A DNA stretch of 39,799 nt from Deltaproteobacteria bacterium (lineage in GTDB: Bacteria; Desulfobacterota; Syntrophia; Syntrophales; Smithellaceae). Under the pieces are notes generated by a model. It was not told where the DNA came from. It saw only the letters and a list, made by a program, of their open reading frames with translations, and did no database searches. Numbering within the stretch: position 1 is the first letter of the stretch; each line of letters starts with the position of its first letter. Below, piece by piece: positions 8,557-15,026 of the stretch. The stretch is from assembly GCA_022710585.1 (NCBI GenBank), contig JAKLGV010000026.1, positions 1 to 39,799 of the forward strand, read 5' to 3'. The position numbers were made by a program, and so were the translations under genes.

Positions 8557-8862
8557 TCATACACCCGTTTTTTGAGCGATTTCTTCACGGATCGTCTTGA
8601 GCTTTTTGCCGATGGCCTCTTTGTCGGCCTTCATCTGGAAATCCCGCAGCCGGATATAAGTCTTTACCGTTGCCGCTGCCGGCGGATAGGTTACCGGTTG
8701 TCGCTCAGCATATTGGAATCGCTTGAAATACTGTTTCAGCCTTCTTCTGATCTTAAGATAAAATAAGGCAAAGCCTGCTTCGCGAAGAGTCTTGTTAGAC
8801 TGCCGCAATAATTGGGCAATCACCACCAATTTTCTATAATAAGTATTCCCCCGGAAATCCAT
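8557..8862 (-). CDS. Small basic protein encoded just upstream of the GT2-GT4 gene
   Basis: The 101-residue reading frame starts at an ATG preceded by AAGGAGTGTA, an excellent ribosome binding site. Its TGA ends three bases before the glycosyltransferase start. The sequence is rich in Lys and Arg (LKIRRRLKQYFKRF) with a helical, charged C-terminus (REEIAQKTGV). It has no membrane span and no family I recognise. It could be an adaptor or membrane-surface partner for the adjacent glycosyltransferase. The promoter at 8901-8929 and the tight spacing suggest that both form one transcription unit. Confidence 0.6.
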   Translation of the reverse strand: MDFRGNTYYRKLVVIAQLLRQSNKTLREAGFALFYLKIRRRLKQYFKRFQYAERQPVTYPPAAATVKTYIRLRDFQMKADKEAIGKKLKTIREEIAQKTGV

Positions 8863-8900
8863 TACACTCCTTGTCTTATTTTTAAGGAAACTTTTATTGT

Positions 8901-8929
8901 CTTATAGCATTATGTTTCCGCCGGTTCAA
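8901..8929 (-). promoter_or_regulatory. Predicted sigma70 promoter for the small protein/GT2-GT4 operon
   Basis: On the minus strand, TTGAAC (8929-8924), a 17-nt spacer and TATAAG (8906-8901) lie about 40 bp upstream of the ATG at 8862. The -10 matches 5 of 6 consensus positions and the -35 matches 4 of 6. Confidence 0.55.
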
Positions 8930-9026
8930 TTATCTTTCCTGCCGGGGATCATGTCATTGGCTCTAAATATCCCAGATGCAAACTGCGAGGTGGTACCTGA
9001 TTCGGATAGATGATCTCATAGAAAAG

Positions 9027-9057
9027 AAAGGCAGGACCGTTGCCGACCCTGCCCTTT
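9027..9057 (-). terminator. Rho-independent terminator of the S74 gene at 9083
   Basis: AAAGGCAGG (9027-9035) pairs with CCTGCC(C)TTT (ending at 9057) around an 11-nt loop. On the minus strand a T-rich tract follows. The stem resembles the one at 2634-2663 behind the S74 remnant. Confidence 0.7.
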
Positions 9058-9082
9058 GTTTTTTATCGAATCAATGCTCTTT

Positions 9083-10504
9083 TTACTTTTCTTCCAGCAC
9101 GAGAAGCCGTTTTTTTAAGTTTTCATTTTCCGTCTTCAATTCTTTGACCGCTTCCACCAGCACGCCGACCAGACTGGCGTAATTGATACCTGTTGTATTG
9201 CCTCCATCACGGGCGACAACTTCCGGAACAACTTGCTCTACTTCTTCCGCAATTAATCCTACCGCCGGTTTGCCGGAGTCTTTCCAGTCAAAGCGCACTC
9301 CTCTGAGTTTGTTGACTGTCTCCAAGGCGTTTTCATACGTTCGGACATTGTTCTTGTAAGTCATGGAACTTGGGGTAAAGGAGTTGGCATAAACATTTCC
9401 CGTAAAGGTAACACTCCCGTTATTGGCTATTTTCATCCGGTTCACGCCGTATCCCGCAACCTCCGTTCCCAGATCGTTGATGATAAATTCACCGGTACCA
9501 ACTGCGGAGGCTGTTGTCCCCACCTGAAAGGTCTTCATGACATCGCCGGTGCTAGTCGTGCGAACCATAAAGAATGACGCGCCATCCACATCTCTGTCCA
9601 TCCGAAAGGCTGCGTTATTGCCCACCAGGTGCAACTGCCGGACCGGGGCCGAGGTGCCGATGCCGACGTTCACGCTTGCTGTTGCACCGTTCACTCCGGC
9701 GATGCTTCCTAGAACAAGGCTATTAGATTGCGTAACGTAAGACCGGTAGCCGACGGCCGTGGCGTAGGTGAGCGTGGCCGAACCGTCGGAGTAACCGCCG
9801 ATGTAGGTGTTCTGTCCACCGGTAGTGTTCGTATCACCAGCGTTGTAGCCAATGAACACATTATAGCTGCCCGTGGTATTGTTCTGTCCGGCGTAGTAGC
9901 CCAGGGCGCTGTTATAGTTTCCCTCCGTGTTATCCTCACCTGAGCGCCGCCCGACGAAAGTGTTGCCGGTACCTGTGGTTGTGGTTATGCCCGCAAGCGA
10001 TCCGATCAAGGTGTTATAGCTGGCTGTGGCAGCCTTTCCCGCCTGGTACCCGACGTAAGTCCCCCCTTCAGCCGTAATGTTTGTCTCGCCGGCCTCGTAC
10101 CCGATGAAGACCTGTTCGGTACCGGTGGTATTGTTAAATCCGCTGTCAAAGCCTAGGAAAGTGTTTCCACTGGCCGTGTTGCTGTATCCGGCCTCACGGC
10201 CTACGAATGTGTTGTTATTACCCGAAACGTTCAGCTCCCCTGCGTTGTTACCGACGAACACGTTGCTTTCACCCGTGGTGGTGTCATAGCCGGCTGCCCG
10301 GCCGAGAAACGCATTGCAGCAGCCGGATGTGGCGGAATAGCCGGCGCTCTCGCCGAAGAAGGCATTGAACCTGCCTGTGGGAACGGCATGACCCGCGTTC
10401 AGTCCATACCAGGTATTGTAATCCGTCTCATGACCGGCAAAGGCAATCCCCGCAAATGCTGAAAACATCAGAACCCAAAAAAGAATTATGACTTTAGCTT
10501 TCAT
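9083..10504 (-). CDS. Secreted fibre-like protein with about thirteen 17-residue repeats and a C-terminal S74 chaperone domain
   Basis: The ATG at 10504 follows AAGGAGGAATGGTGCG and starts a signal peptide (KAKVIILFWVLMFSAFAGIAFAG), giving 473 residues. The head has about thirteen 17-residue repeats (for example NTFLGFDSGFNNTTGTE, NSALGYYAGQNNTTGSY), nearly twice as many as the paralogue at 5065. The common module follows (VRQLHLVG, MDRDVDGASFF, GTGEFIINDLGTEV), then the S74 domain with SSMTYK and a coiled-coil tail (LKTENENLKKRLLVLEEK). The module is almost identical in DNA to the other two copies, while head and tail differ. It is probably a surface adhesin or fibre whose C-terminal domain drives trimer folding and is then cleaved, by analogy with known S74 proteins. 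The ligand is unknown. Confidence 0.75.
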   Translation of the reverse strand: MKAKVIILFWVLMFSAFAGIAFAGHETDYNTWYGLNAGHAVPTGRFNAFFGESAGYSATSGCCNAFLGRAAGYDTTTGESNVFVGNNAGELNVSGNNNTFVGREAGYSNTASGNTFLGFDSGFNNTTGTEQVFIGYEAGETNITAEGGTYVGYQAGKAATASYNTLIGSLAGITTTTGTGNTFVGRRSGEDNTEGNYNSALGYYAGQNNTTGSYNVFIGYNAGDTNTTGGQNTYIGGYSDGSATLTYATAVGYRSYVTQSNSLVLGSIAGVNGATASVNVGIGTSAPVRQLHLVGNNAAFRMDRDVDGASFFMVRTTSTGDVMKTFQVGTTASAVGTGEFIINDLGTEVAGYGVNRMKIANNGSVTFTGNVYANSFTPSSMTYKNNVRTYENALETVNKLRGVRFDWKDSGKPAVGLIAEEVEQVVPEVVARDGGNTTGINYASLVGVLVEAVKELKTENENLKKRLLVLEEK

Positions 10505-10685
10505 CGCACCATTCCTCCTTGTATTAATATGTGGTTCTTTTTGTAAAATAAAAGAAATTGACCCGTCAGAATAAACCGTCAATACTACCTGCCGTAGCTA
10601 AAGAAGTGACATCTAAATATGAGAAACAATGGTTTGAATAATACTCTTTTGTTTTTTTTAAATCAAGGTGTAAGGTAGGGACGAA

Positions 10686-10708
10686 TTGCCTCCAATAAAA
10701 TGTTACCG
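10686..10708 (-). repeat. Third copy of the CGGTAACAT...GAGGCAA repeat
   Basis: Read on the minus strand, this gives CGGTAACATTTTATTGGAGG followed by CAA, matching the two plus-strand copies at 166-237 with a few changes. It sits in the 342-bp gap upstream of the S74 gene that starts at 10504. That gap otherwise holds the terminator at 10796-10824 and no gene I can support. Confidence 0.45.
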
Positions 10709-10795
10709 AAGGGATGGATAAAAGGGACTATTACTGGTTGAAAGGCGGTATAATTTCCAATATTTGCGTTGTGTGGATTACAGGAAGGATAAAAT

Positions 10796-10824
10796 AAAAA
10801 AGGCAGAGCCTCGCAGACTCTGCC
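10796..10824 (-). terminator. Rho-independent terminator of the short S74 gene
   Basis: GGCAGAG (10802-10808) and CTCTGCC (10818-10824) enclose a 9-nt loop. On the minus strand seven T's follow directly. The hairpin lies 22 bp past the stop at 10847. Confidence 0.8.
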
Positions 10825-10846
10825 CAAAAGTTCATTTCTAGTGATC

Positions 10847-11647
10847 TTATTTTGAACTTAATAAACTTTCAAGTTTAGCTACCTTTTCAGAAAGAGCAGA
10901 AATGGTCTTCTGCTGTTCCTCATAAATCCTCTGTTGCTTTGCCTCCTGCTCCTTAAAGGCTTCCACCAGCACGCCGACCAAACTGGCGTAATTGACGCCC
11001 GTGACTTTGCCATCGTTGTGCGCCACAACTTCCGGAACAACCTTCTCCACTTCTTCTGCAATTAATCCTACCGCCGGTTTGCCGGAGTCTTTCCAGTCAA
11101 AGCGAACTCCTCTGAGTTTGTTGACTGTCTCCAAGGCGTTTTCATACGTTCGGACATTGTTCTTGTAAGTCACGGAACTTGGGGTAAAGGAGTTGGCATA
11201 AACATTTCCCGTAAAGATAACACTCCCGTTATTGGCTATTTTCATCCGGTTCACGCCGTATCCCGAAACCTCCGTCCCCAGATCGTTGATGATAAATTCA
11301 CCAGTCCCAACTGCGGAGGCTGTTGTCCCCACCTGAAAGGTCTTCATGACATCGCCGGTGCTAGTCGTGCGAACCATAAAGAATGACGCACCATCCACAT
11401 CTCTGTCCATCCGAAAGGCTGCGTTATTGCCCACTAGGTGCAACTGTCTGACCGGGGTGGAAGTCCCTAACCCGAGGGTGCCGCCATCGGTAACAACAAA
11501 TGTTGTTTCATCCGAAGCATTTTTCACCAGTAATCTGTCCTCTCCGTATGATGCTGTTGTGACAAGGGTTACAAACAGGACTGCCGTTATTACAACGGTC
11601 ATCACGCTTCCGAGATTATCTCGCCTGCTATTTGTTCTTCTTTTCAT
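10847..11647 (-). CDS. Short S74-domain exported protein without head repeats
   Basis: The ATG at 11647 follows CAAAGGAGGCAGCACC. The 266-residue protein has a basic N-terminus (KRRTNSRRDN), then one hydrophobic segment (VMTVVITAVLFVTLVTTASYG) that acts as a signal peptide or anchor. A short link (GEDRLLVKNASDETTFVVTDGG) then leads straight into GLGTSTPVRQLHLVG and the common S74 module. It has none of the 17-residue repeats seen in the two longer paralogues. The chaperone Ser/Lys pair is kept (SSVTYK), and the coiled-coil tail is unique (KQQRIYEEQQKTISALSEKVAKLESLLSSK). It could be a minimal fibre base, a donor copy for recombination, or a subunit that co-assembles with the larger ones. Confidence 0.7.
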   Translation of the reverse strand: MKRRTNSRRDNLGSVMTVVITAVLFVTLVTTASYGEDRLLVKNASDETTFVVTDGGTLGLGTSTPVRQLHLVGNNAAFRMDRDVDGASFFMVRTTSTGDVMKTFQVGTTASAVGTGEFIINDLGTEVSGYGVNRMKIANNGSVIFTGNVYANSFTPSSVTYKNNVRTYENALETVNKLRGVRFDWKDSGKPAVGLIAEEVEKVVPEVVAHNDGKVTGVNYASLVGVLVEAFKEQEAKQQRIYEEQQKTISALSEKVAKLESLLSSK

Positions 11648-11772
11648 GGTGCTGCCTCCTTTGACTGTCTTGGGTTATTGTTTTTTTCTATTTTTATTTA
11701 TTTTGATTCCTGTTTTTCTTATCTTTATTTAATTATATCTTCTTATTGTTTCCTGTTTTTAGTATTCTTATA

Positions 11773-12141
11773 TTATTTTATGATCAGTTTCTCAACGGTC
11801 ACCGTCCCTTTGGTGATGATTAGTGCACCGTCAATGGTGGTATAGTCGGGATTGTCATCATAAAAACAGTTATAACCGCCCCACAGAAATATGTTTTTGT
11901 TGAGATCGAAAGTAACAACGTCTTCACTAAATGTTACAGCCTGAGCCTGGATGGTATCGCCAGAGAGAGCCTTGATGTAAGCGCTCGGCAGTGTGTCAAA
12001 GTAAGTGCTTCCGATTTTCACCGGTTGAGCACCGCAAAGACACGAATCAAACAGGTTGTTGCTTATGTCAATGGTACAATGGCTGTAAAGGTTGTCGAAT
12101 TCTACGGGAATCGGACAAACTAAATGAATAGAAAGTTGCAC
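11773..12141 (-). pseudogene. Orphan C-terminal domain related to the end of the C39-like peptidase
   Basis: The 122-residue frame begins at a GTG with no ribosome binding site, shortly after an in-frame stop. Its last 80 residues closely follow the C-terminal domain of the C39-like peptidase (2895-4601): LPSAYIKALSGDTIQAQAV matches LQDAYDEALDGDTIQSQAV, GGYNCFY matches GGYDCDY, and GTVTVEKLIIK matches GTVTIENVIIQ. It has no signal peptide or catalytic domain. It is therefore most likely the 3' fragment of a larger exported protein gene. A real small gene is less likely. The 11648-11772 stretch beside it is very AT-rich with no further gene. Confidence 0.55.
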
Positions 12142-12244
12142 CCCTGTTATTTTATTATCACTTTATTCACATCTCATAATTCCTGATAGTGGAAAAGAAA
12201 AAATAACCCTCATTTTCCCGGATAAAACCCCGGCCTTTTTATGG

Positions 12245-13387
12245 TTAGTTTGAAATATAGTCCTCTGTGCAACCGTTGATTCCATATGTTCTGAATTCTC
12301 CGGTTCCGGGGTATCGCCATAGAGTGCCTGATGAATCAACTGCCTCAAAATGATATGACCTGCATACCGAGTCCGTCGCTGCCGTTGTGGTATAAAGACC
12401 GGATTGGGCGGTGCCTATTGCCAGCGTCATAGCGGTCGGGCTTCCGCCGATCACCAGCCACACCTCCTGCGGGGCGGCGGAATCATAATAATTGAGCCAG
12501 AAGTTCCATTGCTTATTGAGAGCCATATGGGTGCCGGCTACAATCGGCGGTTGCGTTGCCGGGTCAGTGCCGGCAAAATCCTGAACCCAGTAATGGTCAT
12601 ATGGGGAGGCCGAATAATAATAGTATCCCGTGCCAAGCTCTTTATAATTTGCGCTCATGATATTCTGACGATGGCCATCGCTGCCGGACAGATCATCGGA
12701 GCAGTCCGCCGCTGGTTCGGGTGCATCACAGATCAGCAATTCTACAGCTTCTTTCGGACTCGAAAAGCCAGCCGCGATATTTTCACCTATCCAGCTTGTT
12801 TCCGCTGCCGGATAATAGCTTATGATCCTCGTGGCCCAGTTCGTTCCGTCGCAACTGTCATGCTGAAAGCATGGCGTGGTTGCCATATCGATCGCATGGG
12901 CCCGGGCCGACTGGTTGAGAGAAACATTCCAGTATAGCGGGGCAACCGCCGGATAATTGGCCGGAAGAAGAATATTTGTGTAAGACGTATATGTGTTTCG
13001 GTAGGCCTGCGGCGCCTGGCGAACAGCATTGGTAACAACCAGCATTGTCCGCTCATGCCAGTTGGGATAGCCGGAGACAGGAACGCCGCCGGCGGACGAA
13101 TAGTTGCCTTTCAGAATTAACGTGGACTGAACGGTTACCGCGCCGGTGTACCCGCTGCCGATGGTGAGTGTTGAATAAGTCTGGTTCAGATCCCAAGTGC
13201 ATTGTTTTGATGAAGTTCCATTAAAAATAATGTCAGCATAGGATGGGGGGACGACATTTCCTGTCCAGTTCGCCGGAGTGGAGGCCAGGTTGTCCGCACC
13301 GCCGCCATCCCAGGTCTCAGCAAGCGCTGAAGGTATCCAAATGAGAACAACCAGCAAAAAAATAAAATGCGGAATAAACTTTTTCAT
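12245..13387 (-). CDS. Secreted CAP/SCP-domain protein
   Basis: The ATG at 13387 starts a signal peptide (KKFIPHFIFLLVVLIWIPSALA), giving 380 residues. An upstream in-frame TTG would add 11 residues. After the signal comes a beta-strand-rich segment (WDGGGADNLASTPANWTGNVVPPSYADIIF), of the kind that opens beta-helix surface proteins. The CAP domain covers about residues 95-270, with the signature stretches LYWNVSLNQSARAHAIDM, IGENIAAG and DGHRQNIM, including the conserved His and Glu of the CAP cavity. A C-terminal beta-rich domain of about 90 residues follows. CAP proteins in bacteria are extracellular, and some bind lipids or act as peptidases. The exact activity here is unknown. A perfect consensus promoter precedes the gene. 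Confidence 0.8.
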   Translation of the reverse strand: MKKFIPHFIFLLVVLIWIPSALAETWDGGGADNLASTPANWTGNVVPPSYADIIFNGTSSKQCTWDLNQTYSTLTIGSGYTGAVTVQSTLILKGNYSSAGGVPVSGYPNWHERTMLVVTNAVRQAPQAYRNTYTSYTNILLPANYPAVAPLYWNVSLNQSARAHAIDMATTPCFQHDSCDGTNWATRIISYYPAAETSWIGENIAAGFSSPKEAVELLICDAPEPAADCSDDLSGSDGHRQNIMSANYKELGTGYYYYSASPYDHYWVQDFAGTDPATQPPIVAGTHMALNKQWNFWLNYYDSAAPQEVWLVIGGSPTAMTLAIGTAQSGLYTTTAATDSVCRSYHFEAVDSSGTLWRYPGTGEFRTYGINGCTEDYISN

Positions 13388-13456
13388 AGATAAACTTACC
13401 GGACAGTTAAAAGTATCCAAAAAACGATATGAAACAAACGGGATGATTTTGTATGA

Positions 13457-13485
13457 ATTATAGGAAAATTTAACTTTTATGTCAA
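13457..13485 (-). promoter_or_regulatory. Perfect-consensus sigma70 promoter of the CAP-domain gene
   Basis: On the minus strand, TTGACA (13485-13480), a 17-nt spacer and TATAAT (13462-13457) match the consensus exactly, about 70 bp upstream of the ATG at 13387. Strong constitutive transcription is expected unless a repressor acts here. Confidence 0.8.
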
Positions 13486-13532
13486 GGTAAGGATGGTCTC
13501 AAAATGCGAGTGCGGAGGCATTGATAGGATGT

Positions 13533-14420
13533 TTATTGTCTTTCGCATTCTGCGATCCTTCCTTTCTTGTCGATAAACGTGGCCATGACGAAATAAATAA
13601 AATCGCCGACTATATTCACCAAACGCCCCAGCACCACAGCCAGCACCAGGTCCGCTTGCTGAATTTGCCCTCCAAGCAGAAATAAAAGGACCATCTCCCT
13701 TACACCCAAGCCGGCCGGCGCTCCCGGTGTCACAAATCCCACCAACCAGGCAAGCACGTAAGCACCGCCAAGAACGACAAAAGGCGGCAGCAATGTTTGC
13801 GCAGGAACAACTACCCGGAGAATCCCGATGAAAACCACACCGGACAACGCCAGAAAAATCGACTGACAGGTTAGTGCCGCAGCAATGGAGGGGGAAAACC
13901 GGTGATAAGCACAGGCCAACAGCAATGCGAGCACCGCCACAAACAGCATCGATGAAAGCCAAACGGAAAGAAACGGCCATAAAAGCGGCGCAGTGAAAAT
14001 TCCCCAAATGACACCGGCGACGGCGATCATCCCCAATTCCCACAGTGTGGACTTCGCCAACGCCCATGGCGGTAACTCCGCTGCCATACCCAGAGCCTGG
14101 CGACCGGCCAGATGAAAGATGTTACCAGGCACGTATTTGGCAATCTGAGATTGTCCGTATATTTTAGCAGCCCCAAACCAAGTGCTCTTCACTGCCAGGT
14201 AATTCAGCACGTACCACCAGGCACTTGCCAGCAGCAGGTTGCTTATGCCATACACCGCCGCCAGAAGAGCAAAGATAAACCAATTGGCACCGTTGAAGCA
14301 TCCAAGGTCTATTTGCCCGGCATTAGCATAGAGTCGCACGGCGACGAAAATCGCTCCGGCCAGGCCTAGCCCGCCGCCGGTGAAATTAAGCCACCATTTC
14401 AAACGAAAACCCTTTTTCAT
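13533..14420 (-). CDS. Flippase-like integral membrane protein (UPF0104/LPG synthase TM family)
   Basis: The 295-residue protein has about eight membrane spans and motifs of the lysylphosphatidylglycerol synthase transmembrane family: YGQSQIAKYVPGNIFHLAGRQ near residue 100 and GFVTPGAPAGLGVREMVLL near 225. Members include the membrane half of MprF and many proteins in polysaccharide loci, thought to flip or handle lipid-linked substrates. It is the last gene of the minus-strand polysaccharide run, 45 bp after the methyltransferase. With the neighbouring GtrB-like and GT-C genes it may move a polyprenyl-phosphate sugar across the inner membrane. That role is inferred. Confidence 0.75.
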   Translation of the reverse strand: MKKGFRLKWWLNFTGGGLGLAGAIFVAVRLYANAGQIDLGCFNGANWFIFALLAAVYGISNLLLASAWWYVLNYLAVKSTWFGAAKIYGQSQIAKYVPGNIFHLAGRQALGMAAELPPWALAKSTLWELGMIAVAGVIWGIFTAPLLWPFLSVWLSSMLFVAVLALLLACAYHRFSPSIAAALTCQSIFLALSGVVFIGILRVVVPAQTLLPPFVVLGGAYVLAWLVGFVTPGAPAGLGVREMVLLFLLGGQIQQADLVLAVVLGRLVNIVGDFIYFVMATFIDKKGRIAECERQ

Positions 14421-14465
14421 TCATTCAATATCTGTTTTGACACGGTAACGTGACGGTTGTAATCT

Positions 14466-15026
14466 TCAATACACCGTCTTAAAAACAGCCAGTTGATTGG
14501 CGCCCGACAAAAAATGTGTGTAATGAACCATCGTTAACCCGGTCCGTTCCCCGATTGCACAAAGTTTTTTTCGATCAAGCAATATTTTATGTTCTTCACA
14601 GGCATGTTTGCTGAATAATCCCATAGCAGAACCGGCTTCATGAATCCATCTTCCCAGGGGATTGGGGGTTGTGATAACGATTTGTGCATTCGTATCATTT
14701 TTTAAATGTTTTGACATCAATCCAAGAAATACCGCAGGATCTGAAACGTGTTCAATAACAGCCAGTGAGACAACCGTATCAAACTTTTCCGATATAGCAG
14801 GCCAATCTTTCTGAAAAAAATAATCTGGAAATTTTTGTTTTGCTCTTTTAAGACATTCTTCATCAATATCAACACCGAAATACGATTCGGGGACTATAAA
14901 TTCAGCCAGACCGCCCGTCCCGCAGCCTACATCCAGAACGCGCCCATTGAGATAAGGCTTTGCGGCCCGAAAACGCTGCCTGCGTAAAAAAGGTGAAAAG
15001 AAGCCTTCTGTGCTTTGATCAGTCAT
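14466..15026 (-). CDS. SAM-dependent methyltransferase (class I, methyltransferase_11/12 type)
   Basis: The chosen ATG at 15026 overlaps the end of the GT2 gene by 8 bp, giving 186 residues. A longer in-frame start lies deeper in the GT2 gene. Motif I is VLDVGCGTGGLAEF, the acidic post-I residue is in YFGVDIDEECL, and motif IV is FDTVVSLAVIEHVSDP. The C-terminal half (TTPNPLGRWIHEAGSAMGLFSKHACEEHKILLDRKKL) looks like methyltransferases from polysaccharide loci. The likely role is methylation of a sugar or lipid-linked intermediate. The overlap with the GT2 gene indicates coupled translation. The substrate cannot be read from the sequence. Confidence 0.75.
   Translation of the reverse strand: MTDQSTEGFFSPFLRRQRFRAAKPYLNGRVLDVGCGTGGLAEFIVPESYFGVDIDEECLKRAKQKFPDYFFQKDWPAISEKFDTVVSLAVIEHVSDPAVFLGLMSKHLKNDTNAQIVITTPNPLGRWIHEAGSAMGLFSKHACEEHKILLDRKKLCAIGERTGLTMVHYTHFLSGANQLAVFKTVY

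Noticed and set aside
7192..8766. Plus-strand frames of 230 and 286 residues opposite the GT2-GT4 gene
   Set aside because: They are antisense to a well-supported glycosyltransferase with clear motifs and have no ribosome binding sites.
9770..10440. CRISPR-like periodic repeats
   Set aside because: The 51-bp period is coding (17 residues), the units diverge and there are no spacers between identical repeats.
5065..11647. Prophage tail-fibre region
   Set aside because: S74 domains are common in phage fibres, but the proteins have Sec signal peptides or a signal-like N-terminus, own terminators, and no neighbouring capsid, tail, integrase or lysis genes.
12210..12240. Terminator after the CAP gene
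   Set aside because: The CCGG motifs here are a direct repeat that is only accidentally self-complementary. The stem would be four bases long.
12163..12348. Frame that might join the CAP gene and the orphan domain at 11773
   Set aside because: The peptide matches neither side, and an in-frame stop precedes the orphan frame, so a single frameshift does not connect them.
13477..14067. 196-residue minus-strand frame at the end of the flippase-like gene
   Set aside because: It overlaps the UPF0104-type gene in another frame, is cysteine/glycine rich in a non-protein-like way, and lacks a start signal.
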